Made by a program: the position numbers and the translations under genes. Source: Nomia melanderi (taxonomy: Eukaryota; Arthropoda; Insecta; Hymenoptera; Halictidae). Taken from it: a DNA stretch of 64,000 nucleotides. Every line of letters starts with the position of its first letter. The stretch's first letter is position 1. The stretch is taken from assembly GCF_051020985.1 (NCBI RefSeq), contig NC_135002.1:5642001-5706000 (forward strand). Reading direction: 5' to 3'. The notes under the pieces were generated by a model that searched no databases, was not told where the DNA came from, and worked only from the letters and a program-made list of their open reading frames with translations. Positions 37,114 through 48,169 of the stretch are shown one piece after another.

Positions 37114-38034
37114 ATTTTCGATGTTCCAATGAATTTTCTTCCACTATTAGATACTCCATATTCACGAATTGTTTTATAATAACCTACACCGACTCGCAAA
37201 AATGTCTGAAATTGATGCATCTACTTACATGTAAATATATATGCATTTTATTCAGATCGAGTGACACACATGAAATGTCTAGTTCTACAAACCAGCAACG
37301 TCAAGTATCTCTGCAGATCAATGTACACTAAAAAATGATTTCACCGATTCACAAATCCCCCACGGTAAAATAGGAGTAAAACTACTTCCGTTATTTCCCA
37401 GTGTAAATGTTTCCTCGCAAGGTACAAAACCGCAACTACACATTCAACTTACAAATCCACTTACGACATATAAAGTGAATCTCGACCAGTCGATCAGAGG
37501 TGTTCATAAATATTAATCTCTACAAATTAATTCAAGCTGAGTAAATTCCAACCGGTCGATACGTCGATAAGAGTCACTGCAGCATCCAGTTCGTAATAAT
37601 TTCGCTTCGAGCAGAAAAATTCTCCACTGAAAACAAGTAGGAATCGAAACCCCGCCGAAAGCTAAAAATTCAACCGCATCGAATGCAACGGTAAATTATC
37701 CCCCTGGTTCCGCGCACATTCGCTACCAGCGACGCCTTCTCGCGTCGCGCGAACCGAACCGAACCTCTCGTTCCTTATCAATCCCACCGGTCGCGATCCG
37801 GGATCCTTGTAAACAAGTGGTAAACACCGATCGCCGGCCATAAATTCGTCTGGCGGCCATTAACGGGTACCCGTGGATAACCGGATACGCGGGGCCCCGG
37901 CCCACGGATCACGAGCCACCGATTTTCTGATCGGTGCGATGCCGGAACGTGTCCAAGGAGAGTCCGGGTTTGCCGTAGCAAAAAACGAAGAAACAACGAC
38001 GAACGGGTGAAAAAGGAAGGAAAGGGAGGACGAC
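37114..38034. other. Unassigned non-coding stretch
   Basis: AT-rich DNA to about 37690, then GC-richer DNA. I see no gene, RNA or repeat boundary. Confidence 0.4.
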
Positions 38035-38074
38035 GTACATATATATATATATGTATGTATATATATATATGTAC
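38035..38074. repeat. (AT)n microsatellite, near-perfect palindrome
   Basis: The 40-base tract GTACAT-(AT)n-GTATGT-(AT)n-GTAC is alternating purine-pyrimidine throughout. It is almost perfectly self-complementary, broken only at the central GTATGTAT. Such tracts are length-variable and can form cruciforms. Confidence 0.9.
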
Positions 38075-38740
38075 TGGCCAAACAGGAGAAGCGTCGTGGT
38101 ACGAGGTACGAGGGGAAGAAGAGGAGAAACGACGGCGAGAGAGTGGATCGGCGAGTTGGAACAAAGGGAACTCATAACCGCTATTCACCGACTGCTTCTC
38201 TGGGGCTCTGCGATCTGCCTCGGCTGATTATTCCGCGAACGGAGAACAGCAATTGGCCGGCCACGCCGGGGGAACGATCCTCGGAACCTAATGCCTGCTC
38301 TCGGGACCGACGGGCCTTTTCGATAATAATTGTTGCACCATCGCTATGCACCGCCGGCCCACGACCCAGTGGGCGTGCGCATCGATAATAGACGCCGGAT
38401 CGATTTCACCGGGTCCCTTCCTCGTTTTTTTCCCCTCTTCCTGCCCTCGCGCGCGTGTTCGCTCGATCCTCGGGAATAATCGCGACGGGTTCTCCGTCGA
38501 GAGGCACGATGCAATTTGCAGTGTGGATTTTAACGCGATCGACCCGCGTTCGGAGAAATCGGGTGGCAGGCTCGTTTGATAATGTGGATATTGGGACTCG
38601 AGGGATCATTTTCATGATCGTTCTTTTAATCTCGCGCTATCGGGAATGATTGTTCTGTTACTCTTGCGTTTAACCATTTCGTCTGGGAATACGTGCTCTT
38701 TTCGGTATGAACTTTGTGGAGAAGAAACTCACGGCTGCGC
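38075..38740. other. Unassigned non-coding stretch
   Basis: CpG-dense DNA from about 38120 to 38580 with overlapping frames on both strands and no recognisable domain. Confidence 0.4.
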
Positions 38741-39005
38741 GCTTAGCGAGAGACATGTACCGTCCGTTGCAGCGGACTTGGCACTTGCGACGTTATAAGG
38801 GCAGATACAGTCGCTTCGAGAAACCGAGCCTGGAAACGGCTTCCCCCACTCTTTGTCGCGCTACCCGCTTAGTGTGCGCGAGCTCAGCGAATCATGTGGC
38901 AGAACCGAATATTTGTGTGGATAAGGCGTGCGCCTTAGAATCTGACCACTTAGACGAGAGTGCCAGGTTCGCTGCAACGGACAGTACTGAGAGCTGATTA
39001 GCACT
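38741..39005 (+). repeat. Dispersed repeat family K, copy K1, with long inverted arms
   Basis: This ~265 bp segment is homologous along its length to 61146-61390. Shared landmarks in order are CGAGA, GTACCGT..GTTGC, GACGTNTTA, TTCGAGAAA/TGCGAGAAA, TTAG(G/T)GTGCG(T/C)GAGC, CAGCGAATCAT, ACCCGAA/AACCGAA, GGCGTGC and GACCACT. K1 also has 29 bp inverted arms at 38757-38785 and 38959-38987 that match at 26 of 29 positions, and an inner hairpin AAGGCGTGCGCCTT. There are no TTAA ends. A 96-residue frame starting at ATG 38707 crosses it but runs out of register with the 61 kb copy, so I treat it as incidental. It may be a non-autonomous DNA transposon or a structured RNA-derived repeat. Confidence 0.65.
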
Positions 39006-39710
39006 TCAGTTGTCGTAAGCAAAGGTCCCCGTGTGGTAGAATTTTTCTTCGGGCGTTTTCTTAGCTCTCCGGTGATTTAAAATGTTTGTTGTACCTATGT
39101 GTACCTTTCGGGATGAAAGGGTTAAGAGGTTACGTTGTATATTATTGGAACTGATTGTCGGTAGCGACGAGCGGAAGAATTCTGAAGGCGATTCTTGTTT
39201 GTGTGATGTGTGTAGGTATTTATAAGAGGAATGGTTGAAATTTATAGAATTACGCGACACCGAGTTTTCTTTCGCGCTTGCCTTTAATTTATACAGAAGT
39301 CCGGCAAGATCTCATCTAAAATCGATATCAGCCGACGCAACCGCCGACGATCGGCGTCGTTCCGCAGTAACAATAATTCTTCACCTGTACGACGGCGTAA
39401 CGCGTCCGCAGCGTCGCGCCGAAATGGAAAAACTGAATAAATCAGATCGAGGATCGTGCTCGATAAAAACTTGCTATTTTAATTTATATCCGGCGACACG
39501 GCCGGCTCGCGGCTTCCATTCCTCGATAAATCAGACCGATCGACGGACACGCAGCAGCGGGCTTTTTGAACGAGAATCGAAGGAACAGCACGGTCTTGTT
39601 CGTTCGTGACACTTTGAGAAGCTTGTTACCGCTTGTCGCTTTTCAATTCGAAGTCGCAACGATTCGAATTCAACGAGTCACCTCGAGAAAATATGGTCCG
39701 ATAGCTTCTT
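39006..39710. other. Unassigned non-coding stretch
   Basis: Mixed-composition DNA. A GGGATGAAAGGGTTAAG sequence at about 39110 resembles one terminus of the TTAA families, but no partner end was found. No gene is supported. Confidence 0.4.
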
Positions 39711-39946
39711 TTGACCCTTTGAACTCTGTAGGCTCCAATATTGCACCGGTTATAATAATAAATATTTGAATGAATCTTAAAGAAACTAGCCTAAGATTAT
39801 TCGATTTTCCACACATCTAAATGTTGTACTAAGAAGGAAAATAAAAGATGGAAGAAACGTTGGAGCATTTCTCATTTTCGCTAGGAATACTATAAAAATT
39901 AGTTGCAGTTGCTGATAGATTAACAGTCTGGAGTGCTAAGGGTTAA
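39711..39946 (+). mobile_element. TTAA-type MITE, family E copy E1
   Basis: It begins TTGACCCTTTGAACTCTGTA and ends GGAGTGCTAAGGGTTAA. It matches 63172-63397 almost end to end, including AATGAATCTTAAAGAAACTA, ATTATTCGATTTTCCACACA and GTAAAAATTAGTTGCA-type blocks. The two copies look about 85-90% alike by eye. The terminal CCCTTTG/CTAAGGG is an imperfect inverted repeat. No coding frame. Confidence 0.85.
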
Positions 39947-40667
39947 AATTGCCACTTAATAAAATAACAGAATGACTACAGAATAGTAGAATAAACAATA
40001 GAAATATATAAATAATAATATCATTGCCACGTAAATAACAAAGATCCAATCTTACTCAAGCCTCCAACGCGCATTTTTTTACGGTAAAGCAAAGAGTACC
40101 TCTCCGTTTTTGTTTTTCACCGAACGGTAGCCGGAGGATTCCGCGGCGAGATGAAAATTCCACTCAGCCGTGACCCCGTCCACTTTATTATCCTCATTAC
40201 GACTCGGCGAGGATTTCTCGAAGCTCCTTTCGCGCTCGATGCTCGGACCGAAATCCGCGTCCTTGCAGAGGCACGGCCGCCACGGAATCGACCGTCGCGT
40301 CGGTCGTTGATTCCCGGCGAACCGCGCGGAGATGCCTCCGGAGGATCTCGCATCCCACGAGATCCATCCTCTCTCTTTCTTCTTTACTCGCTCATTCGCT
40401 CGCTCGTCCGTTCGTTCGCTCGCTCGCTCGCTCGCTCGCCTCCGCGAGAACGCGCATTAGTCATCGTCGGAGAAAGCGAGCCAGCGACCCGGCACCGGAC
40501 AAAAACCAGGATAGCGGGAGCGAGCCGCTTATCGTCATCGACGGAAAATGGCGCTCAGGATCAATCATCTTAGCTATTATGATCGTGGGTGATCGATAGG
40601 ATTAGACGGTTGTAAACTTGAACGGAGGATGTCTTAGGGTTTGTGTTCTAAGTTGGACTTCATACAT
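39947..40667. other. Unassigned stretch with CTCG microsatellite
   Basis: AT-rich to about 40080, then CpG-dense to 40560. A (CTCG)n tetranucleotide tract runs at 40386-40439 with a few interruptions. The 140-residue frame through it (40151-40573) encodes a Ser/Arg/Leu run from the repeat and no domain. Confidence 0.5.
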
Positions 40668-40880
40668 TTTGACGCTGGATTTGCGGATATCTATTGCATA
40701 CTTTATCGTTCATAGAAAAATCGATGTTCCTTTGTTTAGATCTTGGAAATCAGGGATTTAGGAAGACTAGGATACATATTCGTGTAACTGGATCAGTCAA
40801 AATTTACGTCGTCTGTCTAATGATCTTAATAAAATTCGATATGCGTCAAATCGACGCGTTTCGTGAACTTAGTATCAAAG
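40668..40880 (+). mobile_element. Family B MITE copy B3, diverged left end
   Basis: The right half reads TACATATTCGTGTAACTGGA, TAATAAAATTCGATATGCG, TCAAATCGACGCGTTTCG and TGAACTTAGTATCAAA, matching B1 in the same orientation. The left part (TTGCATACTTTATCGTTCAT, AAAAATCGATGTTCCTTTG) is more diverged, and both terminal TTAA sites are lost. It is an old copy of about 213 bp. Confidence 0.7.
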
Positions 40881-43339
40881 ATATTTGAGTACTTATTACT
40901 TAGTGGTTTTCTGATTTCATTAGATAAATTTGATTAATGATTGTGACCTTGTTAGAGTGCTCAGAGTTTTTGTTCATCTAAGGAGCCTAGAAAACAAGAA
41001 CCGAAATTTATATGTAATGAATTCACGTATAAAGTCATGAACGATTAACTGAAGTATATAAAATATTCACGTATTGCACCTATGGTTATTTTACAGTAAA
41101 AAAACAGACTATGCAACGATTCCGCAAAATATTTTTTAGCCTTTTCAGCGGATGGAACGTTTACACGAGTCGCGTGAGGATTCCGAAGGCGCCAGGTTAA
41201 CCGCCGGCCCAAGAACAGGGCCCAGAACGATCGTGTTTCAGCGTTCGAGTTCCACCCGTTCCGTTTCTGGCCGCGCGATATTAGTTTCAGAAAAAAAGGG
41301 TGGACCGGATGCGTTTCTCAAGATCGTTATCCCGATGAGATCACCCGTGTGCCCCGACCGGACTTTAAAGGCCAGCCTCTCCTCCCCCCCTGTCTCTTTC
41401 CACGCTTTTGTTTTCCGACGGGTGCGGCTCGTTTCTATTAAAATCAGATGTCTCGTGTTTCGTATCTCTATCTAAGGCTACCACGGACAGGTATAAATCG
41501 CCCGGCACGGCCGAGATACGGGAACGAGGAACGGACCGAGCCTGCTACGGGCTCTCTCACGGAAAAACCTCCGATAACCTCGTTCCCCGTGGTTCCCGGG
41601 ATTTTTCACTGGCCCTATCACGAGCTCCTAACCGTATCTTCGTTCAGTTTAGTCGGGAGATGGATTCGGGACCTCGGGAGTTCAAGTTCGGCTGCTTTAG
41701 GAGGAGCAGCACGTTGAATTGGGACGAGTTAGTGCTCCGACCACACCTGAAGCACATTAACTCCTTGTTTTATGTTTCCCTTCGCTGGTACGTTGATCGA
41801 AGACACTTCATCGTCGACGAAAGCGTTCGGAAACCTCCCGAAGTTTGATAATAACCGATAAACATCATCAATATTTTCATCGAGTATATTTATATCTCGG
41901 ATACTCCAAATTCACGCGATATCCCTCGACAGAAATCTTACTCTCCACTTCTTTCCATTTTCAATACAAAAAAGATTCCTCCGTAGAACTCGTTCTAATC
42001 GCCTCGTTCATCCCTTCTTCAAGCAAATGATATTCCTTAGCTTCCAGCAACATTCAACTCGAAAGAAACAGCTAAGATACTCTACAAACTTAGTCCAAGG
42101 ATCAATCCCCTGAACTATCTCCACATTCGTTTCCTCGGGAACACTGAAACGGCTCGCCACGAGCGTAATCCGAACGAATCGCCGCGCTCTTCGTTCCCTA
42201 ATTACTAACTTAATCGCTCTGCCAGGTGAACGACTCGCGCGACAACGTTAGAGCCGTATAATCTCGCGGCGCCGCAATATTGCTTATCGCGGGCCGCGTG
42301 TCGAGCATGCCCAGCGAAATCATCTCACGCTATTTCCGTCCGGCGATACGGCAATAGTCGGTCTCGTTGAATAATCCATCAGCGGCGGTCGCTTTTAAAG
42401 GCGCTGGTCGCCGCGTCGGACTGTTACTCCCGGACAAGATTACTTATAGGGCGATCGCGCGCGCCCCTCCGCCCCTCCTGCGCCCGTTGTCCCGGCGATC
42501 CGGCGGACTATCGGTAACTCGTACCTTGTGTCGTCGAGTCCTCCGTGTATGTAGCTACCCGTGTACCTGGACCGGGAGAAGGTGTAATTTAACGGGAACA
42601 GCCGGATCGAACGCGAGTTACGTCAGTTCCCGTTTACGCTCTCCGCTGTTCCTCGCGCGCCGTCCCGGAACGAACACCGCCTGTCGGCCGATCCGACCGA
42701 TTTTCCGGCGAAAAAATGGACTACTGGGAAAAACGGGCCTCTCCGTCGCACTCCAGTCGCTCCCCTGTCTCGATCGAGCGCCGATTAACGCCGAACGCGC
42801 CGACACTTTTTGCATTAACTATTATATACCGTAACTAGTGGAATAAGTGGGTATAAGACAGAAGGATATGCGGTTAAGTACGGAGAGAAACGTTGAAATG
42901 AATGATCTGGAATTTGAAACTATTATATATCATTTTCAGGAGCTACGAAAATGTTAATTTTGATAAGTTTATTAATATACTGAGTGTATTTAGCTGTGCT
43001 TGAGTTAACGCAGTATAAACAGTGGATGTGAACTTTAGTAGACTTTGATAATTGATTTTCGAGGCAGTTCTGGTTAGTTCTTGTTCGTACGTTGAATTTG
43101 ATGGTGATCCTAAATTAATTTCATTATTTATATTTAAAGTAGAATTAATTTGCCCATCTATAACTAAGGAAAACTTTAAAACCTGTATCGGCAACAGATT
43201 ACTCAATGTATTCCTATTCAGTCCATACATTCGCAGTATCTATACAAAATTTTAATCTCTACAAAGTTACACATCCATTACACGTTCGCGCACAATTCAA
43301 CGAACACCAACATCTACGCAGAGATTCAGGCTAGATCGA
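40881..43339. other. Unassigned non-coding stretch
   Basis: CpG-dense segments at 41150-41720 and 42130-42820 are set in AT-rich DNA. The frames at 41408-41848 and 42367-42834 lack domains and overlap opposite-strand frames. No RNA gene or repeat was recognised. Confidence 0.45.
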
Positions 43340-43556
43340 TGACCGCGAGATTTGAAGATTCCTCGGTCGTATTAACATAAAACAAAACCTTCAGCAGATT
43401 CGGCCGAATTATATATCGGATGCTTAAATAATAGGGAAAAAGGAGACTATGATCACTTGCTATTTGAGTTATTAAAATCATTCGTTCGTAACTCAGTATT
43501 CGAAACATGAAAGTTTGATCTCAGCAAAGCGTCGACATTCGTCCGCAAAGGGTTAA
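43340..43556 (+). mobile_element. TTAA-type MITE, family A copy A2
   Basis: The right part TTCGTTCGTAACTCAGTATT, CGAAACATGAAAGTTTGATC and GTCGACATTCGTCCGCAAAG ending GGGTTAA matches the copy at 58425-58637 very closely. The left terminus is decayed, with only ATTATATATCGGATGCTTAA and AATAATAG still recognisable. About 217 bp, non-coding. Confidence 0.75.
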
Positions 43557-43824
43557 TGCGCGACGGAGGATCCGGTTCCGACGAAACCTGGATCGGCGGC
43601 GAAGAGACTGCTCGGCTCGATTGCGAAACCACTCGCGCCTCCGAAGGGTTCTCCTCGATATTTTCCCCTTTCGTTAAAGCGGACCGGGGTACTTGTTGCT
43701 TCGAGAGGCATCGACTGCCGGAGACCCTGTGTGCGGGATCGGTCTCACGCCGCCCAGAAAAGGGGGAAGCGAAAACAAGCGACGCGAGGGAAAACGACAG
43801 CGGAGAGCGCCGGGACACTCGACG
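43557..43824. other. CpG-dense segment upstream of a small open frame
   Basis: GC-rich DNA with frames on both strands. No recognisable promoter element or domain is visible. It directly precedes the candidate small frame at 43825. Confidence 0.35.
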
Positions 43825-44019
43825 ATGCGAGCAACGGTGGAAAATCGAATGAGAAGAGTTAAGCCTTCGAGCGTGCCGGCTTCGAGCGTTGTTTTCCATA
43901 CCGCGCGTACTTTGTTTGCCGTGGTCTTGGTTTTTCTGTTTACCGTCACGCTTCTCGGAACAGCGACGGCAAAACTGAACGCACGCGAGTGGTTTGCGAC
44001 AATTGCTTCTGAAGAATAG
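43825..44019 (+). CDS. Candidate small secreted peptide or first exon (weak)
   Basis: This frame runs from ATG 43825 to TAG 44017-44019 (64 residues); a second in-frame ATG at 43849 would give 56. After a basic start (MRRVKPSS from the second ATG), residues 29-44 counted from the first ATG are a hydrophobic run (LFAVVLVFLFTVTLLG). Then comes TATA-K, which has small residues at -1 and -3, as a signal peptidase site requires. The remaining tail, about 15 residues (KLNAREWFATIASEE), is not recognisable. The layout fits a signal peptide exon, but I see no good splice donor after it and no neighbouring exon. In GC-rich DNA such a frame can arise by chance, so it remains a low-confidence candidate. 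Confidence 0.15.
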   Translation: MRATVENRMRRVKPSSVPASSVVFHTARTLFAVVLVFLFTVTLLGTATAKLNAREWFATIASEE

Positions 44020-44739
44020 CGACACGAAGTTCTTCCGTGTCACGGAAAGAAGGGTGAAAGGACTTTGTGTTTCATTTGGTTTGATTCTCTCTTCTCTCGT
44101 ATGGCTGATCGAGATTTAGTTTTAGATTCCGTTGGATTGGATTTTCTAATCGAACCTTATAGTCGATTATATTTTAAGATTGTCAGAGTTAAAGGAACAA
44201 AGTTATAATGAGAGAAGGTTTTAATAGAAGTCCTTAATCGGATTGAGCATTAGGAGAGGCGATTATAATGAAAGAAGGTAGCAATGAAGATTCAGTTTCA
44301 ATATATACGCGACTCGGCTACTCGCAATTGAATCTTGCGCTACATCGAGTTCCATTTCTATGCTATCGAGTTCTAGCTTCGAGTGGGGAAAAAACGAGGA
44401 GCTAATAAGTGATTAAATCGAATCAGCCCGCGTTAATATTGGCCACGGGAAACACGAAGTTGTGAAAGGCGAAGGCAAACAGCATAGACGACGCCTTTGA
44501 GGTTCCGTCGCTCGAGGAAATTCGTTCGCTCGGATCGGGGAGAACTTTCGCAGGGTTTGTAGCAAAATGGTAAGAAAGCAGTCCTCGAGAGGAGGGGGGA
44601 ATATCGGACCCGCCACTTATAAACTTGTAGATCCCGTCTCATTTCCCGAATTCTTAAGACTAATTCTAGTTAAGGCGATTCCATCGCGGCCAGTTTAATT
44701 CTCGCTCGAAGAGAACTTTTCGCTCGAGGGAACGAGACG
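44020..44739. other. Unassigned stretch with a short direct repeat
   Basis: TTATAATGAGAGAAGG at 44203 recurs as TTATAATGAAAGAAGG at 44263, 60 bp apart, with related flanks. The rest is mixed-composition DNA without gene signals. Confidence 0.4.
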
Positions 44740-45262
44740 GAGGCGTGGATTCTCGATTCTCGACGGAAAACATAATCCTGCGATGGAATAAAACTGAAAG
44801 TATCAGCCTTCAACGAAAGAAAACGAAAGCACCGTTTCCCGACGAGGCGGAACGTAAACGGTGATTTCCGAGGAAGAACCGACGGAAGTTAAGTTTTCCT
44901 TGTGAAGCGTAACGAGAGCACAAACGTCGAGCGGAACAGGGAGGAGATAAGTATAGAACTCGTGTAATCCCTCAATGGAACAGGACAAAAAACACAGATT
45001 TCCGAGGGAACAAGGCGGGGGCGTAATTTTCTCCGCGAGACGTGATAAGAGCACGAATTTCGAGGAAAGAAAGAGGAAAAAACAAGCACGCGATTTCTCA
45101 GCGGAACGGGAAGATGAGAGCTGAGATTTTCAAGAAAACGGGGGGAGAGAGAGAGAGAGAGGAATCTGCGAATGAAAGGAGACGAGAGCGCTGATTTCTC
45201 TGAGAAGCGCGGAAAGGGCGAAAGAACGCGAATTGTCGAGAGGAAACAAGGGGGAAGCCTCG
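44740..45262 (+). repeat. Eroded ~34 bp minisatellite
   Basis: A block of the type GATTTCCGAGG-GAACNAGG-GGAG-GAGAGCAC recurs about a dozen times. Anchors lie near 44863, 44891, 44924, 44963, 44997, 45023, 45055, 45092, 45124, 45162, 45193 and 45230; spacing is 26-39 bp and mostly 32-37. The + strand is strongly purine-rich, with a GA microsatellite at 45144-45162. The minus-strand frame of 192 residues that crosses it (44889-45467) has a repetitive Ser/Arg/Phe/Leu composition that follows from the repeat, so I do not call it a gene. Confidence 0.6.
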
Positions 45263-45640
45263 ACCTCGAGCCCCGAGGAGAGCCTCGATGAATCGCGTTA
45301 ACCCCGGCGAGAGCTCGCGCGAACCAGCCTTTACCTTCGTCGGGTTTCTTTCGTCGCCGTCGAAGATTGATCGTCGACCTCCGCGTACCACGGGAACACA
45401 CGGTGTGCAGCCTCGCGCATGCATGCATCGGGACTTTTTGCGACCTCGTGGCGTCCGTTCGGGACATTTATTGGACGTTCTTGCGCGACCGAGCCGGGCG
45501 TAGGTGTTCGCGTCCCAGAACACTCCACTGTCTACCGAGAATTTTCGGATTGCTCTATGTTGCAATGAAATTGTCTTTCCTTTGTGATCCTGTTATCGTC
45601 ACTGTGTAGAATGTGGTGTTTGATATTTGGATGCTCTAAA
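45263..45640. other. Spacer between two minisatellites
   Basis: GC-rich DNA to about 45530, with overlapping frames on both strands and no domain. Nothing else was recognised. Confidence 0.4.
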
Positions 45641-46077
45641 ATGTCGAATCTTTGGAAGTTTGAATCTTTAGAAGCTAGAGTCTGTGGAAGTTTGAATCTT
45701 TAGAAGCTAGAGTCTCTAGAAGTTTGAATCTCTAGAAGCCAAAGTCTCTAGAAGTTTGAATCTCTAGAAGCTAGAGTCTCTAGAAGTTTGAATCTCTAGA
45801 CGTTTGAATCTCTGGACGTTTGAATCTCTGGACGTTTGAATCTCTGGACGTTTGAATCTCTGGACGTTTGAATCTCTAGAAGTTTTAATTTCTAAAAGTT
45901 CGAATCTCTAGATGTATGAATCTCTAGAAGTTTGAATCTCTAGACGTTTGAATCTCTAGACGTTTGAATCTCTGGACGTTTGAATCTCTAGAAGTTTGAA
46001 TTTCTAAAAGTTCGAATCTCCAGACGTATGAATCTCTAGAAATTTAAATCTCTAACAACTAGAATCTCCAAAATAAA
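45641..46077 (+). repeat. 16 bp minisatellite, about 27 units
   Basis: The 16-base unit GTTTGAATCTCTAGA(A/C) is repeated about 27 times without gaps. The left third alternates two variants, GTTTGAATCT(C/T)TAGAA and GCTAGAGTCTCTAGAA, making a 32 bp higher-order unit. The middle is a homogeneous run of GTTTGAATCTCTGGAC. A three-unit block with TTTCTAAAAGTTCGAATC occurs at 45882 and again at 45994, exactly seven units (112 bp) apart, showing a later block duplication. TCTAGA palindromes recur at unit spacing. Confidence 0.95.
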
Positions 46078-48169
46078 TCTCCGAAATCTACAATTCCTAC
46101 AATTTCTATCCCAAGCTTTCTAACCAGACAATTATCAATCCCAGTACTTCGTAATAATACAATCTCCGCTTCGAACCTCGCATTTTCTTCAACATTCGAT
46201 CTCCGCGCACAAGATCTATCCACAAAGAGCAACACCGCCAAATGTCTCTTCTCGAATTAACATTACAAGACCGTCTGTACTCGCGAAATATCGTTCCACG
46301 AGTCACCGCGCAAGTTCGAAATACCGCAAGCCGAGGACTACGCGATCCATCACGGTTCTCCAACCGAAGGTGTCCACAAGATCTGTTGAACTTCCGTAGC
46401 GCGTCGAAAGGCATGCGCTGCTCGTCGCTCCGGCGTGGCCACGGAATCCCGAAAATTGAATGTTCGTCGCACGTGCGATCCTATCAGGAACTTTCCGCGG
46501 GATAAGACGGTTCCCAGCGAAGCCTCCTTCCTTCCTACTCGACTACTCGGTCCGCGGGTATAACTCGATCGTGAATTCCGCGGAAAACTTTCTTGGCTGA
46601 AGCTGGGCGGGCGGCCGCGGAAGACGAGAACGAGCGAGCCGGCGAGCCCGGCCGCTGGAATTTGTTGAAACGACGACTGTTACCGGTGTACTCGATTAGT
46701 TTAACGGGCTTCGTAACGGATTAACAAGTTCGCAAGACTGTTAAGGATCAACGAGTTCCCGCGGCCCGGATTCGCGGTACGCGGAAAATCTGCCGCTGTC
46801 GTTCCGGCGGACGGTCCAAGCGATTTTCGTTTCGGAAGTCCCGCTCGAGCGACGTCACGGAACGCGTCAGAACTCCGCGAAATATCGAAAATCTCTCGCT
46901 GACTCGCAACAAGTTACGCTAATTGCACGCTCGAATCGATGTTCACGTAATTCCTCCCTCGACGCGGGCGTTTCCGGAGCCGCCGTCGCGTTTGATAAAC
47001 ATTCGGGGGCGGACTTTTAGATTCTGAGCCGCGAGAAACCTAATAGAGGTTTTTACCTAGTTCAGCTGAGAGGTATAAGTTCATTTTTTATTTTATTATC
47101 TCATTTTGTACCTCCATTCCACAATTTTCCGAAGAGCTTCGAGCGAACTCGATTAACGGACTTCTTCGAAGCTTCGAGAACCACGAGACGTCTCCTCCGA
47201 GAACAACGAATCAGTTCACTCTTTGCAATCACAGTTCCTCCACTATTATGGAACTTCAAAAATCCCATTGGCGTTCGAAAATCAACTAATCAGTCTCGTG
47301 ACTGCAGTCCCAAGGAAAATCGTCTCCGGAGTAAATGAGTAATTGGTCAATAACGCGTCCAGCGCCAAGAGGAGCGCGGTTTCGATTGTTCTTTTATTCG
47401 CCGAGAGCGCCTTCTCACCGCGTGATCGCCAATGCAAAATCCCCATCGCATTTGTTCGAACCGTAGATCCACCGTTTCGACCTGGTTTTCCTCCCAGTAG
47501 CCGAACACCCACGCGACTGCTTCTTTCCCGCGCCGAATCCTTCGGGAACCGCGATTTTATCCGATTTATCGCCGCCGAAGGTAGAGATCGCGTCGCTGGA
47601 GCGCGGAAACCTCGTAAAAACCGCCGGAATCCTGCGGCGAGCTCGACTTCCGGGTTCGTCTGCCTTCATCTATGGAGAAGTTGCTCCGAAAATTAATTTT
47701 CCACCGGAGGAACGCACTTTTCCTCCGGCTTCCGCTCGCCGTCGCAACGCGGACCGGAACGGATGCAAATGTTATGAGTCCAGAGGGTTACGAGCGCGAT
47801 TTATGAGAGAGCCCGCGAGTCGCTGATCGTAATAATTATAATGCGGGGAAAGGATTCGTTGGGATTCAAGAAAACTTCTCGCGTTGAGACGTTTTGGGAA
47901 TAGGGGAAATGTTTACGAGGAAAGTGAAGTCATAGGTTGATGGGTGGTTTTGATAGATTTTCATAGAATTAATTATCTTAATTCTTCTATCTCGTTTCGA
48001 GTTTAAGAATCTTAAATTTAAGAACGTCCTAATTATCATCAATAACTGTCCAGAATTTTTATTTCACTATCGAATCGTTCGCTTCTTACTGGTCATTTTC
48101 TGTACAGTCTCGATCATTCGCATTGAACCTTGACTGTTAGAGAAACTGGTTCGACCATAGAAAATTACC
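46078..48169. other. Unassigned non-coding stretch
   Basis: A CpG-dense segment at 46380-47000 and another at 47400-47780 are set in AT-rich DNA. Frames overlap on both strands without domains. No RNA gene or mobile-element ends were recognised. Confidence 0.45.

Noticed and set aside
38707..38997. 96-residue frame with ATG across the K1 repeat
   Set aside because: The homologous copy at 61146-61390 does not keep the frame, and the segment is dominated by inverted arms, so the frame looks incidental.
44889..45565. Minus-strand frames of 192 and 155 residues
   Set aside because: They read through the eroded 34 bp minisatellite and its flank; the apparent Ser/Arg/Phe periodicity comes from the repeat.
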